Source of the DNA: Prostheceraeus crozeri
Lineage: Eukaryota; Platyhelminthes; Polycladida; Euryleptidae
NCBI GenBank assembly: GCA_907163375.1
Contig: CAJQUW010001043.1
Span: 1,534,501-1,598,500 of the forward strand
DNA length: 64,000 nucleotides
Reading direction: 5' to 3'
Made by a program: the position numbers and the translations under genes. Position 1 is the stretch's first letter; each line of letters begins with the position of its first letter. Shown here piece after piece: positions 13,743 through 26,215 of this stretch. The notes beneath the pieces were generated by a model. That model did not search any database, was not told the DNA's origin, and saw only the letters and a list, made by a program, of their open reading frames with translations.

Positions 13743-13990
13743 ATCAATCAAAAGTGACCAAATTGAAATATGGAAACAGATTTAAGTAGCCAAGTCAGAG
13801 GAGACCTCCGTAGAGAAGGTTTCAAGTAGTATGGGAAACTCAGAAAGGTCACGATTTGTTAACAACTAAGTTGGAATAGAGGGTGTCTGTCACACGCTTC
13901 ATGTTAGACGAGTTGTGTGGAGTTTATTGAAATATCTTGTGAGCAAAAAGGAAAGTTTTGCTTTTGCTGTTGGGAAAACGTGAGTTTTGA
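13743..13990 (+). repeat. Dispersed coding-like repeat, copy 1
   Basis: This segment is similar over about 230 bp to 28775-29072. It shares CTCAGAAAGGTCACGAT, TGTTAACAACTAAGTTGGAA and CTGTTG.G.AAACGTG. Copy 2 has an open frame here and copy 1 does not. The source gene or element is unknown. It lies in the large intron between the 14.5-kb and 9.7-kb receptor exons. Confidence 0.55.
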
Positions 13991-14552
13991 AGAGTGACTG
14001 CTTATGCATACTTTCAAGAAAAAAAATTAAAATCAAAAATTGTTCGATTAAAGAATTCAAAAAGACCTACTCTACTTTCACACCGCATAATATTTAATAC
14101 AAAATTAAGTTGCCAACTGAAATCAAAACTTGATATATGCTATTGACTATCAAATTTCGACTTCGTCCATGGCACAGTGCGTTATATTCTTCCGTATCAT
14201 CTTATAAGCATGAATCATTTTAGATAACAATAGTTCAGCAAGCAACATTGCCACATTCAAGTATGATCAAATTTCATACGATGTCTCGGCCTCATTGTCA
14301 GCCAGTTCTAACCAGCAATGTTGAAGCTCATAGAATCTGCGATCTCATAGAGAAGTGCACTGGTGTCAATGGTTTACTGGTTGGCGGATATGATTGCATG
14401 TTCCCTAGCTCTACTGTCACTGGTTCTAACCTGATCATGACTGATAAGGCCCTATAGGCTGAAACATGTCTAGTGGAGATTGCATTTGTTGAGATTTCAT
14501 AGATGGCAACATAATTCATTTGTCAGTGCTTTTCTGGAAATCATTTAAATAC

Positions 14553-14732
14553 CTGATTGAAGTTTAAATGAATTCCACTTGATGCGCTATCGATTGAAAA
14601 ATAACCTTCAACAGCTTCATCCATTTCCTCTTCGGTGCAGTTATTGCTGCTGGATCTTTTCCACCATTGCCATCGCAGCATTTTTGGTAATATCCACACA
14701 TATCGCCGACCATACATGTTTTGCTTGTATGC
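14553..14732 (-). CDS. GABA-B-like receptor exon: ligand-binding domain, aYk...WW...CT region
   Basis: Sixty codons run from an acceptor (TTTCAG at 14733-14738) to a donor (GTATTT at 14547-14552). The peptide contains MYGRRYVWILP, then WQWW, then NNCTEEEMDEAVEGYFSID. This is the family pattern of a Tyr/Trp-rich strand, paired Trp and CTxxEM followed by an A-x-E-G-Y helix, seen in the second lobe of GABA-B ligand domains. Phase is 0 at both ends and joins the next exon directly. Confidence 0.85.
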
Positions 14733-15757
14733 CTGAAATTTTTGGTTGGAATTATTAAGTCACGTGAGACCAATCAAACATAATAATTAGTGCGGAGTAT
14801 TGAATATCACAAAGTAGAAATTTCAAGGAACGTTAGCACTCGAGAAATTTAATCATTTTAGATTGATGAATATTAAGCGCCTTTCTGAGGAAAAGAAGAG
14901 CTACAACGTGCAATGTTATTTGAAGATAACACCATCTAATATTTTCTGAAACCTTGTTGAAAAAAGTTTTATGAAGCAATTTGAACATTGTCTATATTTC
15001 TGTAACTTAACTCATTATTTGGGTACTTGAAACTTCAACTGAATATATAGACTTTATCCTTCTGTCAGGTTTTCATCCGATTGAGTCTTGGCTCAATTAT
15101 TATCAAGATCCCCTCTATTAGCCCAGTAAGCATTCAAGTGCTATCAACGATGCCATTAGAGTTTTTGAAAATTTCGAGCAATTTAAAGTTTGATGAACGT
15201 TTGGTGCAGAACGATTGATAGAAGAGATGTACTTTTGAATGAAAGAATTTGAACATCGCAATTGAAGCCTATAGTTGGACGAGCTGAAAACTAGGAGCTA
15301 ACAGTCATCTTTCAAAATGCAACCACAACAATTCCATATGGAAATTTTTATTCCAAAATGTTGATTTAGCATGCCGCAAAATGGAATGCTTCATGAACAT
15401 CTTAAACAAGCATCAAAATTATCATGTGACATCTTAGTGCGACTTGTTTTTGGCACAACAACGAAAATGGCTTCCCAGCTGGGCATCGAATCAGGTTATT
15501 GACATATCCAACCAGTGGAGCATTAGATTCAAGATTGTGTCTTAAGATGTCTACACTAGATCAACCTCGAACAGTCGGAGATATTGAACTCGCTTCGAGC
15601 TCGTTGTTGCTATATTGTTGTTAAGGGCAACCCGGGATTATTATTGCTAAGTGAGTGGGTTCAAGTTTCTTGACATTTTCATGAATCTAGTTAATGTACT
15701 AGCATTAACGAAGCACACTTTCAGTCGCGAGCACTTCTTATACAACAATAAGTGATC
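14733..15757. other. No gene recognised
   Basis: This is upstream of the first receptor exon found, where further ligand-domain exons are expected. I see no frame with family motifs and no clear repeat. Confidence 0.4.
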
Positions 15758-16440
15758 ACAAGGGGTGGGGCCCGCTGCGGGCATTCGCCTGTGGGGTCGG
15801 GCACAATAATGGCTTAATCTGCGGATTCATGTCCGGTCAGTGGACATGCAGGTAGGGATTCATGGTAGCAGCATGACATAGGCCTGATGTAGGATAAGCT
15901 TATAATGTAATTAATTCTAGTCACTATCGAATTTAATCACATCGTATTATTTGGTTACTATTTCTGAAGGCTAGACCCAGGCCTATGTTAGTATTCTACA
16001 TATAGTCCTTATTATTCTGTTGTGAACGATGGTATTTTTGGAATTTCACATCACAATGAATAGGCCCAGGTAATATATATTTTTTTCTCGTAGGCATATT
16101 CACGGAATAGAAAGGTTTTTAGGCTAAATAACATAAACAGATTAGGCTACATCAGACTAAAACAATTTGACAGGATCACGCCTAAGTTTAATCTCTGAGG
16201 GCCGTTAGCACCAATGCGTTACTCTAAGAATAAACGCAGCATGTGTCGATTGTATTATTTCTGATGTCAGATGCGAGAACATCCTGCATTGCCAGCTTCC
16301 ATGCTCCTCGGAGAAAATCCAGGTTAGGTAGTAACTTGACATCAAAGCTCAGGAGCAATAACTGAAGTGCGCGTACGGGCAAGCTTGAGGACAAGCCCGC
16401 TGGGGTGCGGGCATGGTCACGTGCCCCACCCCAGGCACAG
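15758..16440. mobile_element. Possible non-autonomous DNA transposon with GC-rich inverted ends
   Basis: The left end reads AAGGGGTGGGGCCCGC and the right end, reversed, reads CTGGGGTGGGGCACGTG. Both are followed by imperfectly matching GCGGGC-rich sequence. A GGGGTGGGGC end would suit a hAT-like element. I could not identify a clean 8-bp duplication, so the boundaries are approximate. The interior is AT-rich and non-coding. Confidence 0.35.
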
Positions 16441-18002
16441 TTAGTCTGCTACTGTAGGTAATGTAGATATCCATAATCAAGATTATATAATATCCGTTTT
16501 TCCATTAAACTGAATACAGTGATGAAAGAAAATTAGCAGAAAAGTTGATATTGAAGACATATTGAAGTAATTTGCAATCTCTTCTCGTACTTCGCAATCT
16601 ATCAGTCATGATTCTGAGTTCTATCAATCACACGTTGAATTCTATGAAGCCCCGCTAGCTCTGAAGAGGATGGGATGAATGCTGATGATTTAGTGCTTTT
16701 CATCCTTTCCTAGCGTGTTGCAAATTTCATGCTTAGGCATCATTTTTTGACGTTGAAGTTTATATAGAAGTTGACGTCGTAAAACTCGAAAATTATGAAT
16801 CGTTTATCGTGAATTGTCTTTTTTACATCTATCTGCCGCAGATTTTATTCTGATGGACTCATTGAAGTTGAGTTCAGTCATTGAAATTTATATTGTAGCG
16901 ATTACAAAAATGAGCAGATTCAGTCATTCCAGACAATCGTGTCGGCTTACATTTACATTTAAGATTCCAGACTTTACAGACACGTCAAAGGAAAGGAGAT
17001 TCGCTGTTTATTCAAGCACACGCACTAGCTTCATGCACTATGCTGAATGGAAAAATATGAATTTATAGGTAGGATTGATTTTCAAAAAAAACTTGGAAAA
17101 AGCAAGAACTAGAACGGCTAACTGCTTAAACATTTGGTTCCGGTTTATTTGATTTCTCTCATAGAAGTGATTTATTTTTGAATATGAAATAATAGAAACA
17201 TAACCGCATTTCTAAAAATGTCGTATTAGTTATAATCATCACCTTGCAATTTGATATGAAGAACACATTGCTCGGAGGGAGTCCAGTAGTATCTATAAGA
17301 ATATATGATATTGAATTATCCTATCTTCACTAAGACCTTCCTATTGTAGCCTTGGAGGATGACATCAACCTTTGTCTTCGAATAGCTTATACCCAAAAAA
17401 CATACATAAAAACTCCAAAACCTGACATAAATAATAGGGAAGAGTGCATTGGATGCCAAAGCCTGCATTCCCGATCTTTTCTGATTTCTTGACATACTTT
17501 TAAATTTTGATATAAACTTTTTGTATGGTCTGTTATCCTCCTTATCATGTGAACATGCTGCAGGAACCGTGAAAAATTATGCAATAGCTCAGCAGTTTGG
17601 TTTAATTAAACTTTTACAATATAATCACAGAAACATCAATTGTAACTTGCTTAATTTAACGATGACACGACTGATCCAATTGGACTTAAATGAATTGGAA
17701 GATTTGACTCAACAGTGTTCAAATGAAGTTATAGTTATCGAAGTTGTGAAGCTTGCATATCAAACCGAAAAGATATTGCAAATACCGAACATACTGAACC
17801 TTATATAATTTAAGGTGGACATTTTAGTTCAATTATCATTTATTTTGGCAAAATGTTTTACTTCTTATAGTTTACGAAAGTCTTGGAATTCGAAAGAAGT
17901 TGAAATATATGTTGTGTAAAAGATCTGTTACAGTAATTTGATCTTGCAGAAATATAGCTGGAACACAATTTCAATTCTAGATGCATGAAGAATATTGATA
18001 AA

Positions 18003-19140
18003 TAATAATAACTAATAATAATAACTTTATTGACACACATCTGCGGTGCGCGCAGTACAGAGGCATGAAACAGTTACAAACAATGCAGAGTTCATGATAC
18101 AAAAGAGACAATGAATGAATGAAGCATGATAACCAGCATGGAGAGAGGAAATTATGAACACGTAGAGCAGTACTTGATGAAAGAGTCGGAGAAGCGGACA
18201 GTACGGCATCTGTGTTTTTTGAGGGTGGAAGAATTCCTGAGAGTTGGGGACCTTTCGTCGAAAAATTGACGCAAAGGGTGGTTGATAGTTGTCATAACAC
18301 TGTGGAATAGGCGGGTCCCAGATCTTTGGTTGGTGCGTGCCAATGTAGTAGTAGTTATTGAGTGTGGTCCATGAGAAGTACCGAAAATTATTCTAGAGGC
18401 TCGTCTCTATTTTGACAAGGAACTTGTAACCTTTTTGGGACATATTGCAGCAGCACGGATGGCAGTAGGTGAGAAGGGATTGGATAGTTTGTCGGTAGAC
18501 TCTCCATAAAATCTGAGCGTTACAACCTGCTCTCTTCAGGTTTCTGAGGACAAAAATGCGTTTAGAGGCCTTCTTGAAGATCTCCTTGCAGTGAATATCC
18601 CAGCGAAGATCCTTTGCGAAATGGCACCGAGGATTTTCATAGAGGTCACGCTTGGAATGACAGTTCCTGCAACGTCCGCAATTTCTTCGAGCGAATACCA
18701 GTTCTGGTGGGATGTCCATCACCGAGAATTTGGAAGTGTTTAGAGGAAGACCCCCGCTCTAGCCGACCACTGGCAAATGTGTTCGAATTCGCGTTGGAGG
18801 TTGTCTTCGTGTGCATCTCGCATAAAGTGGAGTACAGTTACGTCGTCAGCGTATTTAACATAACGAGTGTTAGTGCGATGACAGCACAGAGGAGGTACGG
18901 TCCGAGCACGCTTCCCTGAGGAACTCCGCTGGGTGCGGAGCACCATTCGGAGGTGGCGTTGTTGTGCACGACACGCTGGAGTCGGTTGGATAAGAAGTCA
19001 GTTATCCAAGAAACAGCCTCATAAGGTAGCTTTAAGTCGATGATGGTGGATAGGATGGTATTATGGGGCAGTTTGTCGAAGGTCTTGGCAAAATCAATGG
19101 AGAGGACACGCACGGCACCGGATGACTGATCAGCGCACAA
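18003..19140 (-). pseudogene. CR1-like LINE, 5'-truncated and frameshifted
   Basis: In order on the minus strand: SIDFAKTFDKLPHNTIL (19.1 kb), SGVPQGSVLGPYL, KYADDVTVLHFMRDAHEDN (18.9 kb), then the C-terminal domain (LLTYCHPCCCNM, 18.4 kb). It ends in SDSFIKYCSTCS and a 3' end next to an AATAAT-type microsatellite (18,003-18,025). These are motifs A, B and C of a non-LTR reverse transcriptase. The frame changes at about 18,900 and several times after it. The 5' end stops abruptly at about 19,140, typical of incomplete reverse transcription. Confidence 0.8.
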
Positions 19141-19862
19141 TCAAACTAACATGCACAATCAAACTAATTGCACTACGTTATGAAGATATTTGTACTTAAA
19201 TCAAATGTCATAAAGGACGTGTAACACATGGCACTAGCCGAATAGGCTACGATATTGCAAATATGAATGATGCAGATACATACAGTCAGCTTGCTTTAAA
19301 TGACTACTGAAATTGACAATATCGAAGATGCAAACATGAGACATTCGTGCAGTTGAGACCGACATACTCAGTGAAGAAATAAACAGTCAAGAGTAATCAA
19401 AGTTCACTTTGTGGTCCTCCTCATTCCACATTTTCTTGCTGCTAATTTAACGGGATTTCACCCAACTTCGAGTGGTCTAATCCAGGGACGCAGAGTCAGA
19501 ATTCCGTAGTCAAATGACTGGACTTCAGACTCCGGTTAACGTTACCTCGATGAACCATGTTTAGAGAAAAGGTCACAAACACACGCTGACAAACATTGCT
19601 TTTTAGTTGATGTCAAACATTGAATTTGTTGTATTAATGATGATCACGCAAGTCAATTAAAGTATTAAGTCTTACTTTAAATCTTACTGCAATATCGCTA
19701 AGACTAATTTGCTAAAATACGGACTCGCTTATACATTGTACGTACATCTAATCGGTCTCCTGTGTCTGGGTGTTGCACGCAAATTCATTGGGTAATCCGA
19801 CATGATTTCACAATTCATGCTGATAGCCAACTGAATGAAACTATAGACAAGGTTAATAAGTA

Positions 19863-21282
19863 CAGTGCGTTCATAAAGTCACTGTGCACCTGTTCTGAAC
19901 AACATTTTGTCAAAGCAAACGCTCGTAATAATTAATCATAGATATCTGGCATCTGCACAGAGCCATTTACATGTTTCAAGAGGCGCAGTTGACTGGTTTA
20001 TGACATTCAACATAGTGACCAGCGAGTTGAATATCAGTCACTTCGAAGCACCCGAGAGCTTGACATTGCACTTCCAAGCTAAGTATGGTGTTGTCAATAC
20101 AAGAGAGAATCTTCTTGGTCGAACATGTTTTCCGAGCCAATGGTGAATACACTGATGATGTGAAGAATGAGTTTTTAGAGAGATTTCCTACAACTGATTT
20201 GCCTCATCGAAACACTGTTAGGAATCTGATCAATAAGTTCAGAGAAACTGGCTCCGTGCACGATGCAACACGTTCAGGTCGACCAACAGTCTTAACTGAG
20301 CAGAAGGTCAATGTCATTTCCGAAGCTATGACTCATAGCCCAAGCAAGTCGATGCGTCGCTTATCTCAAGAAGTGGGTCTATCTCTCTGGGCGGCTCATA
20401 CTGCTGTGAGAAAGAACATAGGCCTATATCTATCCATACCGCATCTCTTGCCAGCATGAATTGAAGGATGCCGATCATGATAGGCGTCTTCAGTACTGCT
20501 TCTTTTTCAAAGAAAATCTGAATGGAAATGATTACTCGATAAAACTTTCTTTTCTGATGAAGCTTGGTTTCATCTTTCAGGGTATGTCAGTAGCCAGAAC
20601 TCCCGAATATGGTCTAGCGAAAACCCGCACGAATTTGTTGAGAAGCTATTACATTCTCTCAAAGTTGGGGTATGGTGCGCCATGTCAAGAAGGCGAATAG
20701 TTGGACCAATATTTTTTACCGAGACTGTTCCAGCAGAAAGATATTGTAATGAAATCATTGCTTCGTTCGTCAACGAATTAACTGACGATGAAAAAACAAC
20801 TGCTTACTTCCAACAAGATGGAGCAACTGCGCATACCGCCAATTCCTCACTTCGATGCTTGGGTGAAATATTCCAAACCAGAATAATCTCCAAAGGAATT
20901 TGGCCTCCAAGATCCCCGGACTTGAGTGTCTTGGACTTTTACTTGTGGGGAGCGGTAAAGCAGAAGGTCTACCGAATCAAGCCACAAGATCTACATGAGT
21001 TAAGAGATAGCATCCGACAACAAATTGCCGCTATCAGTCTCGAAGAAATTCACCGAGTGTTTGAGAATATGAGACGTCGAATAGACCTCTGTATTCGTGA
21101 GCAAGGTGGACATTTTCAACAGTTTTTGTAAGATATAAATATATATTTTGTTATCACGTAGTAATTGATGTTTTTACAAAGGAACTTTACTATTCATAAT
21201 GCCCTGGCAATCTATTTCTAAGCAACGAAATACTAAGCAGGGATTGAATTATTAGGTGCACAGTGACTTTATGAACGCACTG
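19863..21282 (+). mobile_element. mariner-like DNA transposon with both ends
   Basis: The ends are perfect inverted repeats of about 29 bp (CAGTGCGTTCATAAAGTCAC and on to CACCT). TA target duplications lie at 19861-19862 and 21283-21284. The 1,420-bp length is normal for a Tc1/mariner element. The single transposase gene inside (20085-21131) is frameshifted. Identical ends suggest a fairly recent insertion despite the broken gene. Confidence 0.9.
20085..21131 (+). pseudogene. mariner-type transposase, two frameshifts
   Basis: The N-terminus is a helix-turn-helix domain (MVLSIQERIFLVEHVF ... RSGRPTVLTEQKV). The catalytic part shows three acidic positions: D in SDEAWFHL (near 20555), D in QQDGATAHTA (near 20817) and D in SPDLSVLDFYLWG (near 20934). 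About 38 residues separate the last two, so it is a DDD rather than a DDE enzyme. It ends in REQGGHFQQFL. The frame shifts once near 20,425 and once near 20,545-20,560, so this copy cannot make a full transposase. The enzyme would cut and join the element's ends at TA sites. Confidence 0.85.
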
Positions 21283-21351
21283 TATTAGCGCTTGTGGCAT
21301 TGAAAATGACACTCTCGAATGAAAATCTGCGATTTTTTGCTCCTCACTAGG

Positions 21352-21432
21352 CCGGCTGCCGGATTCGAGTCAGAGTCCTGTCAAACCTCGAGTCGGAGTA
21401 TTATTAAATTGATGGGACTCCGCATCCTTGCT
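21352..21432. repeat. GGAGTC-rich short repeat
   Basis: It carries CGAGTCAGAGTC and GAGTCGGAGTATTATTAAATT, then GATGGGACTCCGCATCC. It is a diverged member of the same short palindromic family as 62806-62889 and 63489-63540. Confidence 0.45.
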
Positions 21433-24400
21433 TTAATCAGAATTTGTATGCCATTATTTTAGCCACATGCATGATAAGATAGTAGAATTTATAGTTGATG
21501 ATAGATTAATTTGATTTACATGTACCTTAGGCCTACAACAGAAAACCATCGTGCATGCTCTCATTATTCATATTCCTTCACAATGCTGAAAGTTAACTCA
21601 TCAATTTTAATGGGAGACTTTAAATTCCCTACCGTCTGTGATGACTAAGACGGACTAGGCATTCAGATTCCTTATTAATGGGAATTAATGGCTTTTGTGT
21701 CTTCAGTCACATTTTGATTTGAAAGACTTCGATGTAAAAAGACATGTCTCTTGAAGGATCATTCCTTTTAAGATTATTGGATAGGCTTTAATTCAATAAA
21801 GTGGACGACACACTCCATGCTTCAATCTCAAGAAAGATCAAACAAACAGACTGCTAACGTCCGATGCTCGAGCATGAAAAATTGGTGTGATTATCAAGTG
21901 AAACCCTTCAAATGAAGGAAAGCTGCTGTTTAAGTCAGGTCAGAAAATTCTACGTGAACGCTTCTAACTACGGAAGCACGAATTTTGTGTCTACTATTTT
22001 AAAATTGGTTTATTTCGTTTAAGAGGATTACATGTAAATTGTGATATTTCAGTTAATCATGAGATATTTATCAATGCAAGCTATGTTGGCTGTGTTCAAA
22101 GCAGTTTTGCTCAATACATATAAAATACTGTAATTCTTCGGTTCCATTAAGTTATCAATGTAATTGGGATTTTGATATGATGCCTGTTGATTTTGACATA
22201 GGACATTCCAGGTAGCAGTTTGCATTTATTACCCAATTACAAGTTATCAAAGGGAATGGTATTTTTAGCGGCCACTGTGCACTGCACAGGAAGGGGGACA
22301 ATCTGCATTCGCATCTGCGTAGATGCGGATGTGGATGCGGAATAATTTGGTACCTTGCGGATCGAAGATTTTGAACTTTGCGGATAGAATACTTAATCAA
22401 TAAATTGAACGATCTACACTTTGCTTTCTAAGCATAACAAGATAATAGGTACAAGCTCAAACAACTCCTCCTTTATTTACACTGTACTAGCAGGCTCGAG
22501 CTGGACTGAATTTCAAGCAATTTCCAGATCAGCACAGTACCTTTAGTATAAGGTCAATACTAGTATTAGGTAGGCCTATACTAGTCAAAATACATAGACT
22601 CATACATCATTGTATTCATAAAATACTGCACTCACACTGAAAATTGAGACTTGAAAAAAATTCGTTGAATGTCATCACGCAACGAACTTGCAAAAAGTGG
22701 CAACATTGAGACCATCTAACCTTCTAGTTGACCAAATTCAAGTCGACATTCACTGCTCCTTCCCCCCTCCCCGACATTGTTGTTGACATTGTCGTTGGAG
22801 AGCGGCATGACACAGATACAAACGAAACGGGCTTAAAGAGCTTAATAGGGATCACAGAAATCCGACTTTTCATTTTGTTTAAGTTTGTGAAAACAGAATG
22901 GTCAGCAGCTGTTTGTTAATGGTAATTTCAGCCGTTCGTGAATGGGCCGATTGCTAGATCTTAAGAAGAATTAAATTACTGAAACATGGAGCAGTTATAT
23001 AGTCTTGCCACAATCCGATTTATCGTAAATTTTTTTATCAAAATGCTTTTAAATATCAAGAGAAATGATAGCCGTGGACAAGGTGCACTAATAAGCTGCC
23101 GGTCTATTCCAAATGCCAACCATTAGGAGCCGCCATCGTTGTCATGAAAACACATGTCCACGACTTTCTATTGCATGCCTTCAATGTCCATAGCCGTGCT
23201 AGTGCTTTATTATGATAGAGTAAAGGAATTCTATTATAGGGACATTCCCATTAGACCAGCGATGTCCCTTGTCGGCTATATGAAGTGCCCCTGTATTTGC
23301 ATCTATAGTAACATATCAAGGCCCCCACGGGTGGCGCAGTGCTGCTATTAGCTTTGTACTTGGTTGATAGGGCTAGATAACCTGAGTCCACTTCGCACCT
23401 TCGGAAGTTTCTCAATAAGATGAGTTGCAGGATTTGGAATTTCATAATCGGCAACTTGTATATACACAGTACATGAACAGCAGTGCATACAATGTTTAGC
23501 AATAAATCGCATTTGGTTCGTCAAATAAATGAAACACACCGCAGCATTAGTTTTCTGTTATTTCAGAGATCAACTTCTATTACATTTTAGAATTTAGATC
23601 AGCAAAAATAACATTTTCGGACAGTTAGACTTGAATTTGTAGATATCTTACTTGAATGTAGATAGAATAGTAAAGCATTGCGTTGCATCCTCAGTTGAAA
23701 AATGGGAGCAGACCTGCATAGCTGCCATTTCATCCAATATCAATTTTACCATTTATAATTTTGCTTGAATTTCCGGTGACCTAATGATGACTATGTCACC
23801 AATCTTACTAATGATGATTTGTTATCTGCCATTATCTGTGCATCAAGTTATGCCCTCATCTTTTAAAGTTTGACGTCGTGCGCGAACATCATCCTGAACT
23901 AAGAAATTAAAATACGCAGCCGAATGAACTCTTTAATTTTTATCACCTGTGTTTTATTACTCCATGCGACGCTTTCACTGTGATCCATCGGAAGAAGAGC
24001 TTATCAGTAATTTCAGTACTAATCCTGATATTTCTTTTAATGTGACGTGCAAGTTAAGTAGTTATAAATCATTACCTATTCAGCAACTTATGAAGGCAAT
24101 TAACTACCCAACCTATAGATTCGAACGTCGGCTTTCTTTTGACTATTATTTGAAGATTTTATTCGGGGATAGCTGTCGATGAAACGTGACTTCTACTTTG
24201 ATATTCCGTTATAAATCTAGAATTGACCAGAATCATTGGACTGAAACTTAAAAGCCTTAAGTAGTTTGCAAGGAGTGAAAGAAAATTTTCTACGCATCCA
24301 CTCAGACTTTTCGGAAACTATGCGACTGATGTATATCTTCCAGAAGTTAGAGACATTGCTTATTATATGAGAGCAAATTCGCATATTTGCCCACAATTTA

Positions 24401-25814
24401 ACACTTGAACATAATATTCAGCCTCATCTTTCGGAAGGCGTGTCGGCTGAATAATTCAGCATTTATTTATTCTAAATATTGACATTCTAAGGAATGAATT
24501 TTCAGAAATAATATTTAGTGAGTGGAATGAAGTATTTGAATATGAATTCCGGAAATCAAAGGCGTCTGATGCAAACCGAAGAATCTAGCCATAAAACACT
24601 TGAAAATATTTTCAAGTCTTAAAGTGATCAGCAACGTTTGATTATCACACGTCAATAGATTTGTATCAAATTCATTACGTGGTTGGAAATTGTTTGCATC
24701 ATCTAACACATGGGTGACAAAGATATGCTTGCATTATATGAATGGTCGAAAATTGATTGAAAGTCTACTTGCAAGGCTTACAGTTTGTACTTAACAACAG
24801 AAATGATAGATCATGCCATTACTGGATCATTGTAAAGCGCATTCATTTTCTTCAGGCAAACTAAATTATTTTTTCAAATGAACGTAAGTGATCGTATTAT
24901 TAATATCCGATTAAAGGTTACACCCTTGTGAGCTTGTTTAACACGGATCTATTATTGAGTGCTTGTAACGTAGGTTCTTCATCAATTTGATGCTTTTGCA
25001 TTTACATCAACTTGTTTTCGGTATCATCAACAATCATTCTAGTATACAGTTTAAGTGAGCTCTTTTTTATCGATGATAATAAATGTGGTAGAAGCAAATT
25101 ACCTCAAAAATGCAGCTAATTGAGTCGCTTTAATGCTACCGCAGTCAACGCTGTGAGTATCGAATCACACATGTCCAATATCAAAAGTTTTGTCTTTCTT
25201 GCCAAAACAGAATCAGCAGAAAGTAAAACATTGCTTGCGAACAATCGGAATGAATCAAACCAAAGTTACAAGCAAATTATTGCAATTCGCAATATCAATA
25301 AGATCAAAATACTTTGTTTCAACATAATGGCGTCATGTGCCGTGACTTACATGTTGTTCTGAAACCTATATATTTAGTGACTTTGGAGAGTCAGTAAAAA
25401 TAATTTCAATGGTTTATTACATGTATAAATCGAAGGCTTTTATGCTGAAACACCATTTATAACGATGATATTGTTAGTTGGATATACTAGGTCCAAATTT
25501 TGCTCTTCTTAGTTGTGCGAGGATTTACACTATTTCATATCATTCCGTTGCGAACATTATTGATAGAGAGATGTGCATGTTTCCCATCATCTATACAGAA
25601 GGAATGAGTGTAAACTGTAAAAACATAAATGGGATTTAGCAAGATAATTTCAAACATATGAAACATCAAATTTCAGATAAAAGGAGCAATATCCAAGTTT
25701 ACTAGTTGATTTCCTTCTTCTTCGAGAACTTCCATTTAAATTACTTAAACTACTTCGACAAGTTATTCTCGATTTGTATTGAAATAAAAATAAAATTACT
25801 TTGCAAGCTTTCGA
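21433..25814. other. Long stretch without a recognised gene
   Basis: AT-rich sequence with only short chance frames. It includes a GATGCGGAT-type degenerate repeat near 22,310-22,340 and a SINE-like head (GGGTGGCGCAGTG) near 23,330. A 45-bp piece near 23,700-23,745 also occurs near 3,065-3,110. I find no splice-supported exon. Confidence 0.4.
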
Positions 25815-25937
25815 GTGAGCCTGTCACTCGTCGTCAGGCACGAGTACAGAGAGTGAGTGAGACAAGCAATTTGACAAGCAAGGCAAACGTAATTATCAGT
25901 CAAACACAGTTCAAAGTTCAACTGCACTGGTAGTACA
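25815..25937 (+). repeat. Inverted repeat, left copy
   Basis: About 120 bp that recurs in opposite orientation at 28584-28705. The shared sequence includes GAGACAAGCAATTTGACAAG and CAGTTCAAAGTTCAACTGCA. The pair brackets a Tc1 fragment, a Penelope fragment and a LINE. Confidence 0.7.
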
Positions 25938-26215
25938 GGTTTTTGCAGGAAATAACGGCGTTTCCTCAATTGATTACGTCATTTTGCATAGAATATCGTC
26001 TATATGCAATGATTAACGGCATAACAATAGAGACTAACGGCACAAACAAAACATTCCGTCCTTTTGTTCTTTATTACGACGTAGGCACATTGCTTTACTG
26101 GCGCTTGCAAAACTGAATGGCAATAAGGTGAGTGTTGATCGGAAATTTCTAAACGTTACGACATGATGCAGTATTTAAGGACAGCTGGCGCTGTGAGCGC
26201 GCACAGTTGGAAAAA

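Larger units (their letters stand above)
936..14732 (-). other. Host gene: GABA-B receptor-like (partial, six exons)
   Basis: This is a class C G-protein-coupled receptor of the metabotropic GABA-B type. Such receptors sit in the plasma membrane, bind GABA or a related ligand in an extracellular Venus-flytrap domain, and signal through Gi/o. Six minus-strand exons (14553-14732, 9697-9915, 9579-9639, 8650-8745, 3466-3622, 936-1068) keep one reading frame across GT-AG introns. They give the second half of the ligand-binding domain, TM1, the first intracellular loop and TM2. The start of the ligand domain should lie above 14,733, and TM3 to the C-terminus below 936. I found neither. The family could also be one of the invertebrate GABA-B-like orphan receptors. 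I see no stop or frameshift in the exons found. Confidence 0.85.

Noticed and set aside
23310-23420. Second tRNA-derived SINE
   Set aside because: The head GGGTGGCGCAGTG fits, but I cannot find a box B at the right distance.
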